A stretch of DNA of 64,000 nucleotides, from the NCBI RefSeq assembly GCF_947501785.1, contig NZ_CANMXB010000001.1, positions 3,785,949-3,849,948 of the forward strand. The letters are read 5' to 3'. Origin of the DNA: an uncultured Litoreibacter sp. (GTDB lineage Bacteria > Pseudomonadota > Alphaproteobacteria > Rhodobacterales > Rhodobacteraceae). This document shows, in pieces, positions 52,589-61,511 of this stretch. The position numbers and the translations under genes are program-made. The first letter of the stretch is position 1. Each line of letters begins with the position of its first letter. The notes under the pieces were generated by a model, which did no database searches, was not told the DNA's origin, and was given only the letters and a program-made list of their open reading frames with translations.

Positions 52589-54109
52589 CTAGACACCATA
52601 TCTCGGCATCTTTTCCAGTTCTCTACTGAGCGTCCCTACAGGGAACTCCCCATACTCAGCTGAAACCCCGCTACTGGCATGGCCAACAATCGCATCAATG
52701 TAATCCAGAGCAATATCTGAGCTCCTAGCGACGGTCTTAAACCTATGTCTCCACCCGTGGCTTGGCTTAACATTTGGGTCTGTCACCCCAACAGTTTTCC
52801 TGACCCACTCACTGATCTTCTTATAGACGCTTTCCGAACGTTTCCTCGGATCATCATCCGTCTTCAGGTCAAAGAACAGGGACCCATCAGGGGCAGCTGA
52901 TACGAACTCAACCAACCCTTGCTCCACCAAGTGGGAATGAATGGGCACATCCCTATACTCCCCAGTCTTCACCGTCCCAGCTTCGGGCGTGATCCTGAAG
53001 TAATGCACCCCATTTGAAACCCTGAAGTCTTCCTTTCGAAGCTGCGTGATCTCTCCAACCCGCGCCCCTGAATAGGCGCATATCCAAGGGACCCATCTGA
53101 TTGCCAGCTTTGTTGACGCTGCCATCTTTCCGAGCGTGTCGGGGTCTCTGAAGGAACAGCTCAGGATCGCTTTGGCTTCCTCATCAGTGAAGCCCTTAGG
53201 CCTAATCTTATCCTTCTTAGGGACCTTGAAGGATACCGAAGCAGCGGGATTGACGGCGACCATCTCTCTAGCGACCCCTACAGCGAATATCGTCTTCACC
53301 GCCGCCAAGTATTTGTTTTTGATTGTTCTCGGAGCCAGCGCTTGATTGTCTCGCAAGTCATCTGTCCAAGCCCTCAGCACCTTTGACGTGACTTGGCCAG
53401 CATCCCTATGTCCCAAATGGTTCACTAGGCTTTGCACCTTGTGGCGGAAGTCGCTCACAGTTCGCCCTGTCTTCCCAGCGCTGAGGTGATCCTTCTCCCA
53501 CGCATCAAACAAGTCCCAAATGCTGATGCCCTTCTCGGCCCCAACTATTGAGGCAACTGGCGTTGGCTTCTCTGTCTCCCAATCGGGGAACCTAGAGCTT
53601 TGCGGGTCGGGACTGTAATCGCCTTCCGCATTCTTCTTGAGTTGCCGGAGCGCTTGTTTGCTGGCCTCGTGTATGTGGCCTATCAATCTCTCTAGCGTAT
53701 CATCATCAACGATCATCCCACGATCAATTAGCAACTGCTTTGCTGTACTCCTGTACCAAGGAACCATCGCGCCTTCAGTTCCCTCAAGCCTTTCCTTCAG
53801 ATCAAGCATCGCTTGCATCAGGGACGCCTCGCCGGGGTCATTCTGTAGCAAAGCTATCATGCCCCAGTAGCACTCCCCAGCGAGGGCGATGATTTGCTTG
53901 TGGGAAAGGGAAATGGGACCCTGCCGAATGGCGTCCCAGTGCTTCAAGCTTCTAGCGTGTCGGTCGTTGAAGAGCCGTTTTGCTTCTTCGCAATCCTTTG
54001 TCCCTAGGCTCTCCCTGATGAAATCCCTTCCGAATGCTTCACGGACATTTTGAGGGACCCTGACGCGATACTGATAAACACCGTGCTTATTCTTTGTCGG
54101 TCTAGGCAT
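52589..54109 (-). CDS. int: Tyrosine integrase of the island
   Basis: A 506-aa product starts at the ATG at 54109 (MPRPTKNKHGVYQYRVRVPQ), chosen because the upstream ATGs lie in the putative arm sites; 54121 is possible. It has an N-terminal arm-binding part, a core-binding SAM-like domain (about 225-320) and a catalytic domain with Arg in SGARVGEITQLRKED, His-Arg in SHGWRHRFKT, the late His in IVGHASSG and the nucleophile Tyr in SAEYG. It lies 91 bp from tRNA-Thr, as expected for an element using that att site. Confidence 0.92.
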   Translation of the reverse strand: MPRPTKNKHGVYQYRVRVPQNVREAFGRDFIRESLGTKDCEEAKRLFNDRHARSLKHWDAIRQGPISLSHKQIIALAGECYWGMIALLQNDPGEASLMQAMLDLKERLEGTEGAMVPWYRSTAKQLLIDRGMIVDDDTLERLIGHIHEASKQALRQLKKNAEGDYSPDPQSSRFPDWETEKPTPVASIVGAEKGISIWDLFDAWEKDHLSAGKTGRTVSDFRHKVQSLVNHLGHRDAGQVTSKVLRAWTDDLRDNQALAPRTIKNKYLAAVKTIFAVGVAREMVAVNPAASVSFKVPKKDKIRPKGFTDEEAKAILSCSFRDPDTLGKMAASTKLAIRWVPWICAYSGARVGEITQLRKEDFRVSNGVHYFRITPEAGTVKTGEYRDVPIHSHLVEQGLVEFVSAAPDGSLFFDLKTDDDPRKRSESVYKKISEWVRKTVGVTDPNVKPSHGWRHRFKTVARSSDIALDYIDAIVGHASSGVSAEYGEFPVGTLSRELEKMPRYGV

Positions 54110-54118
54110 CCTGAGAAC

Positions 54119-54144
54119 CATGTGTACCCCTCGTGTGTACCCCC
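54119..54144. promoter_or_regulatory. Putative integrase arm-type sites, right
   Basis: Two tandem copies of TGTGTACCCC lie here (54121-54130 and within 54132-54144), the second giving the full CGTGTGTACCCCC found at 34782-34794. They stand between the integrase start and the att core and may also control the integrase promoter. Confidence 0.6.
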
Positions 54145-54200
54145 GAGCGGTTTCCAAGTCCCTGATATACCATTCTTTTCGACAAATATAGAGAAAGAGG

Positions 54201-54226
54201 TGGTGCTGTGAGGGAGGATTGAACTC
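54201..54226. repeat. attR-type core of the island within tRNA-Thr
   Basis: The 26-bp sequence is identical to 34699-34724 and forms the 3' end of the intact tRNA-Thr gene, including its encoded CCA (54201-54203 in reverse). Confidence 0.93.
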
Positions 54227-54275
54227 CCGACCTCACCCTTACCAAGGGTGTGCTCTACCACTGAGCTACCACAGC
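54201..54275 (-). tRNA. tRNA-Thr (anticodon GGT), integration site
   Basis: A 75-nt cloverleaf reads GCTGTGGTAGCTCAGTGGTA at its 5' end, with anticodon loop TTGGTAA (anticodon GGT), T-arm GGGAGTTCAATCC, and an encoded CCA. Integration of the island left the gene intact. Confidence 0.96.
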
Positions 54276-54379
54276 ATGAACGGCGTCTGAACGGCGTTGT
54301 GGGCGGGTGGATACGACCAAAACCGGCAAGGCGCAAGCCTTAACTGGACCCTTTTCGCGCCCCGCGTTATGAGGGAGCC

Positions 54380-54538
54380 ATGAACGCAAAATCGACATCA
54401 TCGCACGGCCAGCCTGCGAAAGCTGAGGCCAAGCGGCGCGAAGATCGGCTGAAGGCCGCGTTGAAGTCGAATATGGCACGCAGAAAGGCCCAAGCGCGCG
54501 CAAGAAAAGCGCAAGGCACGGACGCAGAACACGAGTAA
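54380..54538 (+). CDS. Small conserved basic protein upstream of murA
   Basis: A 52-aa reading frame starts at ATG 54380 after GAGGGAGCC. It reads MNAKSTSSHGQPAKAEAKRR and ends in an Arg/Lys/Ala-rich helix (ARRKAQARARKAQG). Proteins with the pattern 'KRREDRLKAALxxNxxRRKAQARAR' are recalled as small conserved genes before murA in Rhodobacteraceae; the function is unknown. It ends 12 bases before murA and is probably cotranscribed. Confidence 0.7.
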   Translation: MNAKSTSSHGQPAKAEAKRREDRLKAALKSNMARRKAQARARKAQGTDAEHE

Positions 54539-54550
54539 GGGCAGTAAAAC

Positions 54551-55819
54551 ATGGATAAAATCGTCGTCACGGGCAACGGCCCGCTTAATGGGCAAATCCC
54601 GATCTCCGGGGCCAAGAACACCTGTCTGAAATTGATGACGGCCGCTTTGCTGAGCGACGAGCCGCTGACCCTGACCAACGTGCCGCGCCTGTCTGACATC
54701 AAGACGCTGGGCGCGTTGCTGGAATCGTTGGGCTGCGAAGTGGCTTTGCTCAATGGCGGCAACGTCATGGCGCTGTCGGCGGGCACCATCACCTCGCGCA
54801 AGGCGGAATACGACATGGTGCGCAAGCTGCGCGCCTCGTTCAACGTGCTGGGGCCAATCCTGACCCGCGAGGGGGAGGCCACGGTGTCCTTGCCCGGCGG
54901 TTGCGCGATTGGCGCGCGGAAGGTGGATTTGCACCTGATGGCGCTTGAAAAGCTGGGCGCGACGCTGACGCTGGAAGAGGGTTATGTGCACGCCAAAGCG
55001 CCCGAGGGCGGGTTGATTGGCGCAGTCATCGAATTCCCGTTTGTCACAGTGGGCGGCACCGAGAACGCGATAACCGCCGCCACCTTGGCCAATGGGACGA
55101 CCGTGATCAAGAACGCGGCGCGGGAGCCTGACACGGTGGATCTATGCAAATGCCTGTCTGCTATGGGCGCGAAGATCGACGGGGCGGGGACCTCGACTAT
55201 CACCATTGAAGGCGTCGACCGCCTGCACGGCGCGACCCATGAGGTCATTGCCGACCGGATTGAACTGGGCACATTCATGATCGCCCCCGCGATTGCGGGC
55301 GGCGAGGTCGAACTGCTCGGTGGGCGCCGTGATCTGGTGGAGGCATTTTGCGGCAAACTGGAAGCGACCGGAGTTCAGATTGAGGAGACCGACAAGAGCC
55401 TGGTCGTGCGCCATGACGGGTCGCGCTTGAAGCCGGTGGATGTGGAGACGGAACCGTTCCCGGGCTTTCCCACCGACCTGCAGGCGCAGATGATGGCGGC
55501 GCTTTGTTTTGCAGATGGTGTGTCCGTGCTGCATGAGACGATCTTCGAGAACCGCTTCATGCACGCGCCCGAGCTGATCCGCATGGGCGCTCAGGTTGAC
55601 GTACAAGGTGGCCATGCCACCGTGACGGGCGTTGAGGCCATGAAAGGCGCACAGGTGATGGCCACGGATTTGCGCGCCTCGGTCTCGCTGATCCTTGCGG
55701 GGCTGAAGGCGGAAGGGGAGACGGTTGTGGGCCGGGTCTACCATCTTGACCGCGGCTACGAGCGGATCGAAGAGAAGCTGGGCGCGGTGGGTGCCAAGAT
55801 TGAGCGGATGCCGGAATGA
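54551..55819 (+). CDS. murA: UDP-N-acetylglucosamine 1-carboxyvinyltransferase
   Basis: This 422-aa protein starts [20 protein letters not shown], has the Lys of [10 protein letters not shown], the active-site Cys in [13 protein letters not shown] (about residue 117) and the catalytic Asp region [12 protein letters not shown]. MurA performs the first committed step of peptidoglycan precursor synthesis in the cytoplasm. The length is normal. It overlaps the DUF2948 gene by four bases. Confidence 0.97.
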   Translation: MDKIVVTGNGPLNGQIPISGAKNTCLKLMTAALLSDEPLTLTNVPRLSDIKTLGALLESLGCEVALLNGGNVMALSAGTITSRKAEYDMVRKLRASFNVLGPILTREGEATVSLPGGCAIGARKVDLHLMALEKLGATLTLEEGYVHAKAPEGGLIGAVIEFPFVTVGGTENAITAATLANGTTVIKNAAREPDTVDLCKCLSAMGAKIDGAGTSTITIEGVDRLHGATHEVIADRIELGTFMIAPAIAGGEVELLGGRRDLVEAFCGKLEATGVQIEETDKSLVVRHDGSRLKPVDVETEPFPGFPTDLQAQMMAALCFADGVSVLHETIFENRFMHAPELIRMGAQVDVQGGHATVTGVEAMKGAQVMATDLRASVSLILAGLKAEGETVVGRVYHLDRGYERIEEKLGAVGAKIERMPE

Positions 55820-56295
55820 GTGACGACGCCCGGTTTGAGGATGGGGCCGACCGGCCTTTGAAGCTGCGCGCTGAAGACGCTGAGGACGTGCAGGTGATCT
55901 CGTCTCTGGTGCAGGACGCGGTGTTCCCGGTGGGCGAGATGAAGTGGCGGCCCAAGCAACGCCGCTTTGCCCTGCTTTTGAACCGGTTCCGTTGGGAGGA
56001 CGCCACCCGAAAACGGCAGCGCGACCGCGCCTATGAGCGCGCCCGCGCGGTGCTGGCCTTTGACGACGTGATGACGGTGTCCACCCAAGGGGTGGACCGC
56101 ACCGATGGCGAGGTTGTGATGTCGCTGATGTCGGTGCACTGGCAGTCGGGCGAAGACGGCGCGGGCCGGTTCGAGCTGGTGCTGGCGGGCGACGGCGCGA
56201 TTGCGCTGGAGGTGGAATGCGTCAACGTTACCCTGCAAGACGTCACGCAAGCCTATGTCGCGCCATCGGGGAACATGCCGACCCATCCTGAGTGA
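55816..56295 (+). CDS. DUF2948-family protein
   Basis: This 159-aa protein ([20 protein letters not shown] near the start, [20 protein letters not shown], and [20 protein letters not shown] near the end) matches DUF2948, found between murA and hisD in alphaproteobacteria. Its function is unknown. Its ATG overlaps the murA stop (ATGA). Confidence 0.88.
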   Translation: MSDDARFEDGADRPLKLRAEDAEDVQVISSLVQDAVFPVGEMKWRPKQRRFALLLNRFRWEDATRKRQRDRAYERARAVLAFDDVMTVSTQGVDRTDGEVVMSLMSVHWQSGEDGAGRFELVLAGDGAIALEVECVNVTLQDVTQAYVAPSGNMPTHPE

Positions 56296-56328
56296 GCGCT
56301 TTCAGCGCGCCGGTTTGATTATGCTCTT

Positions 56329-56377
56329 TAAGGGGCTTCGCCCCTTAGCCGCATGGGCAAATCCCCAGCATATTTTC
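56329..56377. repeat. Rhodobacteraceae-type intergenic hairpin repeat, copy 2
   Basis: An 8-bp hairpin TAAGGGGC-TTC-GCCCCTTA (56329-56347) is followed by ATCCCCAGCATATTTTCGG. It is related to 28997-29040 and could also end the murA transcript, although no T run follows directly. Confidence 0.6.
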
Positions 56378-56433
56378 GGCAGAAAGAAGCACAATGCGTT
56401 GAGCATTCTTTCACGCTTGGGTATGGGGTTGGC

Positions 56434-57735
56434 ATGCCTGTGTTTCTGAACTCGACCGATGCGGGGTTTGAGCCCGCCTTTGCCGCGCTTTTGACGATGA
56501 AGCGCGAGGACTCGCCTGACGTGGATGACGTGGTGGCGGGGATTATTGCCGATGTGCGCGCGCGCGGGGATGCGGCGGTTCTTGAGTTGACGGCGAAGTT
56601 TGACCGGCTCGAGCTGACGGCTGAGACACTGGCCTTTTCTGGTGATGAGATTGCGGCGGAGGTGGCGAAAGTGTCGCCCGAAGACCGCGCGGCGTTGGAA
56701 TTGGCGGCGGAGCGGATCAGGGATTATCACGCGCGGCAGATGCCCGGTGATGAGACCTGGCAGGGACCGCATGGTGAGACCCTGGGTTGGCGCTGGGGGC
56801 CTGTCTCGGCTGCGGGGCTGTATGTGCCAGGTGGGTTGGCGAGCTACCCGTCCTCGGTCTTGATGAACGCCATTCCGGCTCAGGTGGCGGGCGTAGAACG
56901 CTTGGCGATTTGCGCGCCGACCCCGGATGGGGTGTGCAACCCGTTGGTGCTGCTGGCGGCGCAATTGTCGGGGGTGGACAGGATTTACCGCATTGGCGGC
57001 GCGCAGGCGATTGCCGCCTTGGCCTACGGGACCGAAACCATTGACGCCGTCGACAAGATCACCGGGCCGGGCAACGCCTTTGTGGCGGCGGCCAAGCGGC
57101 GGGTGTTTGGCAAGGTGGGCATCGACATGATCGCCGGGCCTTCCGAGATTTTGGTGATTGCGGATAAGGACAATGACCCGGACTGGATTGCAGTGGATCT
57201 GTTGTCTCAGGCCGAGCATGACGAGAGTGCGCAGTCTATCCTGATCACCGATGACGCCGCGTTTGGGCAAGCCGTGGCGGATGCTGTCGCGAAACGGCTG
57301 GAGACGCTGGAGCGGCGCGCGATTGCGGGCAAATCCTGGGAAGATTTCGGGGCAATTGTGGTGGTGCGCGACATGGAGGAGGCCGTGGCGCTGTCGGACC
57401 GCATCGCGCCCGAGCATCTGGAGATTGCCTGCGCCGATGCCGACGGCGTTGCCGCCAAGATCAAACATGCCGGGGCCATTTTCATTGGCGCTTGGACGCC
57501 GGAGGCCATCGGCGACTATATTGGCGGGCCCAACCATGTGCTGCCCACAGCGCGCTCGGCTAGGTTCTCGTCAGGGCTTTCGGTGATGGATTTCGTCAAA
57601 CGCACCACCTTGTCGAAGATGACGCCGGACGCCCTTTCGGCGATTGGCCCCGCGGCGGAGCGGCTGGCAACATCGGAAGGATTGGAAGCGCATGGCTTGT
57701 CAGTGCGCGCCAGATTGGACAGGTTAAACCGATGA
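56434..57735 (+). CDS. hisD: Histidinol dehydrogenase
   Basis: The 433-aa product starts MPVFLNSTDAGFEPAFAALL; the open frame upstream lies over the repeat. It has GPGNAFVAAAKRRVFG, DMIAGPSEILVIAD, AEHDESAQSILIT with zinc-binding Gln/His residues, and YIGGPNHVLPTARSARFSSG. HisD oxidises L-histidinol to histidine in two NAD-dependent steps, the last of histidine synthesis. Its stop overlaps the UPF0262 start (ATGA). Confidence 0.96.
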   Translation: MPVFLNSTDAGFEPAFAALLTMKREDSPDVDDVVAGIIADVRARGDAAVLELTAKFDRLELTAETLAFSGDEIAAEVAKVSPEDRAALELAAERIRDYHARQMPGDETWQGPHGETLGWRWGPVSAAGLYVPGGLASYPSSVLMNAIPAQVAGVERLAICAPTPDGVCNPLVLLAAQLSGVDRIYRIGGAQAIAALAYGTETIDAVDKITGPGNAFVAAAKRRVFGKVGIDMIAGPSEILVIADKDNDPDWIAVDLLSQAEHDESAQSILITDDAAFGQAVADAVAKRLETLERRAIAGKSWEDFGAIVVVRDMEEAVALSDRIAPEHLEIACADADGVAAKIKHAGAIFIGAWTPEAIGDYIGGPNHVLPTARSARFSSGLSVMDFVKRTTLSKMTPDALSAIGPAAERLATSEGLEAHGLSVRARLDRLNR

Positions 57736-58202
57736 GCAAGCTGATCCATATCGAGATTGACGACGCCGGCCTGCCCACGCCCACGCCGGAGATTGAACAG
57801 GAGCGCAAGGTCGCAATTTTTGATCTGCTGGAGGATAACTCCTTTGCGGTGCCGCGCGACGATGTGCCTGACGGGCCCTACCGGTTGGGGCTGGCCATTC
57901 GCGAACGGCGGCTAGTGTTTGACGTGCAAACAGAGGCGAAGGACCCGGCGGCGGAGTTCCATCTGTCTTTGGGGCCGTTCCGGCAGGTGGTGAAGGATTA
58001 TTTCCAGATCTGCGAAAGCTACTTTGACGCCGTCAAAAAGCTGCCTCCCAGCCAGATTGAGGCGATTGATATGGGCCGGCGCGGTATCCACAACGAAGGC
58101 GCGCGCGTCCTGCAGGAGCGGCTGGAAGGCAAGGCGGAGGTCGACATAGACACCGCGCGCCGCCTGTTCACGCTCATTTGCGTCCTGCATTTCGGGGGCT
58201 GA
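57732..58202 (+). CDS. UPF0262-family protein
   Basis: This 156-aa protein (LIHIEIDDAGLPTPTPEIEQ at the start, AIFDLLEDNSFAVP, RRGIHNEGARVLQERLEGK, and RRLFTLICVLHF at the end) matches UPF0262, a small conserved alphaproteobacterial family of unknown function usually found after hisD. It is coupled to hisD and followed by the phosphatase gene after four bases. Confidence 0.9.
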   Translation: MSKLIHIEIDDAGLPTPTPEIEQERKVAIFDLLEDNSFAVPRDDVPDGPYRLGLAIRERRLVFDVQTEAKDPAAEFHLSLGPFRQVVKDYFQICESYFDAVKKLPPSQIEAIDMGRRGIHNEGARVLQERLEGKAEVDIDTARRLFTLICVLHFGG

Positions 58203-58206
58203 GGAT

Positions 58207-58665
58207 ATGAGCGCAGAGCGTCCTCAATCGGTTTTGTTCTGCTGCGACCACAATGCGGTCCGTTCCCCCATGGCCGAGGGGATGATGAAGAAATTCTACG
58301 GCACCGAGATTTATGTGCAGTCGGCCGGAGTGAAAAACGACCTTGATATCGACGGGTTTTCGGTCGCGGTCTGTGCCGAGATGGATGTGGAGCTGAACCG
58401 GCACCGCACCCGCAGCTTTGAAGAGATGCAGGAATGGGGCGACGACCTGTCGGGGTTCGACCTGGTGGTCGCGCTCAGTCCCGCATCGCAACGGCAAGCG
58501 CTTGAATTGACGCGGTATTTTCACCTGGATGTGGAATATTGGCCGATCCTGGACCCGACGGGGTTGGGCGAAGGCCGCGAAGAAAAGCTGAATTCCTACC
58601 GGCAGGCCCGCGACCAGATCAAGGGCCGGATTGAACAACGGTTCGGGCCGCCAACGGCCGAATAA
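58207..58665 (+). CDS. Low-molecular-weight phosphotyrosine-phosphatase-like protein
   Basis: This 152-aa protein has the P-loop FCCDHNAVRSPMAEG (C-x5-R, about residues 11-20) and a later YWPILDPTGLGEG, where the conserved general-acid DP is present. The active-site loop differs from the classical CVGNICRS, as in arsenate-reductase-like or Rhodobacteraceae-specific members. The substrate is unknown. It lies in the hisD cluster. Confidence 0.88.
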   Translation: MSAERPQSVLFCCDHNAVRSPMAEGMMKKFYGTEIYVQSAGVKNDLDIDGFSVAVCAEMDVELNRHRTRSFEEMQEWGDDLSGFDLVVALSPASQRQALELTRYFHLDVEYWPILDPTGLGEGREEKLNSYRQARDQIKGRIEQRFGPPTAE

Positions 58666-59060
58666 GCACACCAAAACCGTTGAGCGGCCTGCCTGGTCCG
58701 TCAAGGTTTTGCGGTGTCTCATTGGATGTAAGCAGTGAAGCGAAGAAAGGCGGCGCCGCCAATATGGCTATGCCGGACGGGGATTTTACCCCCGCACCTT
58801 TTGGGGCGTTCGGCCCCTTTCACATGCGATTTCAGGTGAGCGCCGGACAACGGGTTCTCCCCGTGCCGCACGCTCCGAAACCAAGTTTTTGACGTCGAGG
58901 CCGGGTGTAGCGCAAAGGTTTGAACGACATATGACCGAAGCGTTCGGTGCCACAGCCAAGAACGCAACGCCGCGTTCACGCGATTTGCCCTTGAAAAACC
59001 CCTTTGGGCGGCGCATTTAGTGCCACGGCCCGCTTGAGGGTTAACAATTATGGAGTGAAC
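58666..59060. other. Intergenic region before infA
   Basis: This 395-bp region has no supported gene. It holds a GGGGC/GCCCC hairpin followed by TTT (58802-58820), which may end the hisD-side transcript, a palindrome GGCGGCGCCGCC near 58750, and a TTGAAA followed about 18 bases later by an AT-rich hexamer (58992 onwards) that may be the infA promoter. Confidence 0.45.
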
Positions 59061-59279
59061 ATGGCCAAGGAAGAACTGCTCGAATTTCCCGGTGTTGTGA
59101 AGGAACTCCTGCCTAACGCGACGTTTCGGGTCGAGCTGGAAAACGGCCATGAGATCATCGCGCATACGGCAGGCAAGATGCGCAAGAACCGCATCCGCGT
59201 TCTGGCAGGCGACAAGGTGCAGGTCGAAATGACCCCCTACGATCTGACAAAGGGTCGGATTAATTACCGGTTTAAGTAG
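59061..59279 (+). CDS. infA: Translation initiation factor IF-1
   Basis: This 72-aa protein reads [20 protein letters not shown] and ends RINYRFK, a full-length S1-type OB fold of IF-1. It binds the 30S A site during initiation and is essential. The ATG at 59061 is chosen from homology; TATGGAG lies just upstream. Confidence 0.97.
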   Translation: MAKEELLEFPGVVKELLPNATFRVELENGHEIIAHTAGKMRKNRIRVLAGDKVQVEMTPYDLTKGRINYRFK

Positions 59280-59339
59280 GTCGAAACGGATGTTTCGACC
59301 AGTGCAGGGAAAGCGTGTGGCCGCAGGCCATATGCGGCC
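59279..59339. other. Two hairpins between infA and maf
   Basis: GGTCGAAAC-GGAT-GTTTCGACC (9 bp, 59279-59300) and GGCCGCA/TGCGGCC (59319-59325 and 59333-59339) follow the infA stop. Neither has a T run, so they may stabilise the infA transcript end or act as a weak terminator. Confidence 0.5.
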
Positions 59340-59369
59340 TGACACTACGTTTCAATTCTGGGCGCGGTC

Positions 59370-59960
59370 ATGACCGCCCTCAAAGCCGACCCTTCGTTGA
59401 AATTGGTCCTCGGTTCCGGCTCCCCACGCCGATTGGAATTGCTGGCGCAGCTTGGCGTTGTACCAGCTGATGTGCGGCCCCCCGACATTGACGAAACCCC
59501 TTTGAAAGCCGAATTGCCACGCCCCTATTGCGCCCGGATCGCGCGCGGCAAGGCGGAGGCGATGGCGCTGGCCTCAGACGAGGTTGCACTGTGCGCGGAT
59601 ACAACCGTCGCCATGGGGCGGCGGATCATGGGCAAGCCTGCCGACGAAAAGGAAGCGGCGGCGTTTTTGCTGGCCTTGTCGGGAAGGCGGCACCGGGTGA
59701 TCACCTCGGTCGTGGTGCGGCGGGGCGATGATTTCTGGGCGAATGACGTTGTCACCACGGTGAAAATGAAGATGCTGAGCGACGCGGAGTTGAACGGCTA
59801 TCTTGCCACGGAGGACTGGCGCGGCAAGGCAGGGGGCTACGCGATCCAAGGACCGGCGGGCGCGTTTATCCCTTGGATTCAAGGGTCTTACACCGGTGTT
59901 GTCGGCCTGCCTGTGGCGGAAGCGGCGTCGCTGCTACGTGCCTCGGGGTATGTGCTGTGA
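59370..59960 (+). CDS. maf: Maf-family nucleotide pyrophosphatase
   Basis: This 196-aa protein has [18 protein letters not shown] (the SxSxRR phosphate motif), [26 protein letters not shown] and [20 protein letters not shown]. Maf proteins hydrolyse noncanonical nucleoside triphosphates such as dTTP/UTP or modified bases. Its stop overlaps the RNase gene's GTG start. Confidence 0.93.
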   Translation: MTALKADPSLKLVLGSGSPRRLELLAQLGVVPADVRPPDIDETPLKAELPRPYCARIARGKAEAMALASDEVALCADTTVAMGRRIMGKPADEKEAAAFLLALSGRRHRVITSVVVRRGDDFWANDVVTTVKMKMLSDAELNGYLATEDWRGKAGGYAIQGPAGAFIPWIQGSYTGVVGLPVAEAASLLRASGYVL

Positions 59961-60976
59961 AGGGGTTGCAGATTGTTCATGACGTGTTGGATGGACGGCC
60001 CGCAGCGGCGCTGATGCGCGACGGGGTGCTGGATGACTTCCTGCTGAGCGCGTCGGATGATGCACCGCCCGTGCCGGGGTCTATCTTTCGGGCGATCACC
60101 GACCGGCCCTTGAAGGGGCAGGGCGGGATGATGATGAAGCTGCCAGATGGCGGCATGGCGTTGTTTCGTGGTGCGAAAGGGCTGAAGCCCGGGGAGCCTT
60201 TGTTGGTTCAGGTGACGTCATATGCGGAGGCCGGCAAGGCCGTCCCGGTGACGGACCGGATCATCTTCAAAGGGCGCTACGTGATCGTTACGCCGGGGGC
60301 GGCGGGGATCAACGTGTCGCGGCAAATCCGCGACGAAGAAGAGAAGGTACGCTTGCTGGAGATCCTGCACCAGTTCGAGATGCCGGAGGGCATTGGACTG
60401 ATCGTCAGGTCCAGCGCCGAAGGCGCGGCAGAGGATGACATCGCGGCCGAGGCGGAGCATTTTCTGGGACTGGCCGTCGCCGTGTTGAACGACGCTGACA
60501 CCCAGCCCGAATTACTGGTCGATGGCGGCGACGCGCAAGAGGTGGCGGAGCGTGAATGGCCCGTGGCCGAAACGGTCGACGGGTTTGAGGCGCATGGTGT
60601 GTTGGACGCTTTGGCGCTGCTGGACACGGCAGAGGTCACTTTGGGCGGCACCACGCTTTTCATTGAACCCACCCGGGCGCTTGTGGCGGTGGACGTGAAC
60701 ACGGGCGGGGATTTCTCGCCCGCATCGGGGCTGAAGGCCAATCTGGCCTGCGCACGGGCGTTGCCACGGGAATTGCGCCTGCGCGGGCTTGGCGGGCAGA
60801 TCACGCTGGACCTGGCCCCTATGGCCAAGAAGGACCGCAAACAGTTTGAACAGGTGCTGCGTTCCGCCTTCAAGGCCGACCCGGTGGAAACCGCGCTGGT
60901 CGGCTGGACGCCCCTGGGCCACTATGAGCTGCAACGCAAGCGCGAAAGACTGCCGCTGCCCAAGGGGATTGCCTGA
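59957..60976 (+). CDS. Short ribonuclease E/G-family protein
   Basis: A 339-aa product starts at GTG 59957, which overlaps the maf stop (GTGA); no ATG fits. It retains the S1-like part (residues 40-110) and the catalytic Asp region [16 protein letters not shown] plus [16 protein letters not shown] of RNase E/G, but lacks the C-terminal Zn-link and small domain seen in long forms. This compact form next to maf and yacG is typical for Rhodobacteraceae. Its substrate is unknown. Confidence 0.85.
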   Translation: MKGLQIVHDVLDGRPAAALMRDGVLDDFLLSASDDAPPVPGSIFRAITDRPLKGQGGMMMKLPDGGMALFRGAKGLKPGEPLLVQVTSYAEAGKAVPVTDRIIFKGRYVIVTPGAAGINVSRQIRDEEEKVRLLEILHQFEMPEGIGLIVRSSAEGAAEDDIAAEAEHFLGLAVAVLNDADTQPELLVDGGDAQEVAEREWPVAETVDGFEAHGVLDALALLDTAEVTLGGTTLFIEPTRALVAVDVNTGGDFSPASGLKANLACARALPRELRLRGLGGQITLDLAPMAKKDRKQFEQVLRSAFKADPVETALVGWTPLGHYELQRKRERLPLPKGIA

Positions 60977-61182
60977 TGGCCTGCCCGATATGTTCCAAGG
61001 ATGCGGCGGAGAAGTACCGCCCTTTTTGCTCCAAACGCTGCGCGGATATTGATCTGGGCAAGTGGATGACGGGCGCCTACGCCGTGCCAAGCGAAAGCGA
61101 GGATGATGCGGATGAGCTGGTGCAAGAGCTGGACAAAGCCATGCGTGAGCGCGCCGAGGATGACGCCTCGAAACTGCACTGA
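60976..61182 (+). CDS. yacG: DNA gyrase inhibitor YacG
   Basis: This 68-aa protein has four zinc-binding Cys in CPICSKDAAEKYRPFCSKRC and DLGKWMTGAYAVPS, the YacG signature. YacG binds GyrB and inhibits gyrase. The start shares one base with the RNase stop (TGATG). Confidence 0.93.
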   Translation: MACPICSKDAAEKYRPFCSKRCADIDLGKWMTGAYAVPSESEDDADELVQELDKAMRERAEDDASKLH

Positions 61183-61284
61183 CGGGCTTTGTCGCGATTT
61201 TGCGAAATCCCCTCTGGACAGGCTGAAACCGCTGGCCTAAATAGCGGGACGTTCGCACAGAATACCCTTATGCGGACGCCCGGT

Positions 61285-61359
61285 GCCCGGGTAGCTCAGG
61301 GGTAGAGCAGTGGATTGAAAATCCTCGTGTCGGTGGTTCAAATCCGCCCCTGGGCACCA
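61285..61359 (+). tRNA. tRNA-Phe (anticodon GAA)
   Basis: A 75-nt cloverleaf with acceptor GCCCGGG/CCTGGGC, D-arm GCTC/GAGC, anticodon loop TTGAAAA (GAA), T-arm GGTTCAAATCC and an encoded CCA end. The anticodon stem has one T-T mismatch, which lowers the call slightly. Confidence 0.92.
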
Positions 61360-61511
61360 CTTCATCCCCCCGATTTTGCGCGCCCTACGCTCAATACCCG
61401 TCCGCGCCGGTTATTGTTCCGTTTCAATGTCATCCTTCTGATTGCATGACTGGGCGACTATGGTAACTTGAGGGAAATTGTCTCTCATATTTTACCTTTG
61501 GGGCTTCCTTT

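Larger units (their letters stand above)
34699..54226. mobile_element. 19.5-kb integrative genomic island at tRNA-Thr, phage-derived with defence cargo
   Basis: The element is bounded by a 26-bp direct repeat of the tRNA-Thr 3' end, with a tyrosine integrase at its tRNA-proximal end and a matching 13-bp site about 57 bp inside each boundary. Base composition inside is visibly more AT-rich than in the dnaE2 and murA flanks. It contains no tail or capsid operon, terminase or conjugation genes that I recognise, only a single large virion-like protein, a polymerase-like protein and regulators. It may be a phage satellite or a decayed phage-like integrative element. The excised circle would be about 19.5 kb. 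Confidence 0.9.

Noticed and set aside
34699..54226. Full prophage
   Set aside because: No capsid, portal, terminase, lysis or tail genes are recognisable; a satellite or integrative element fits better.
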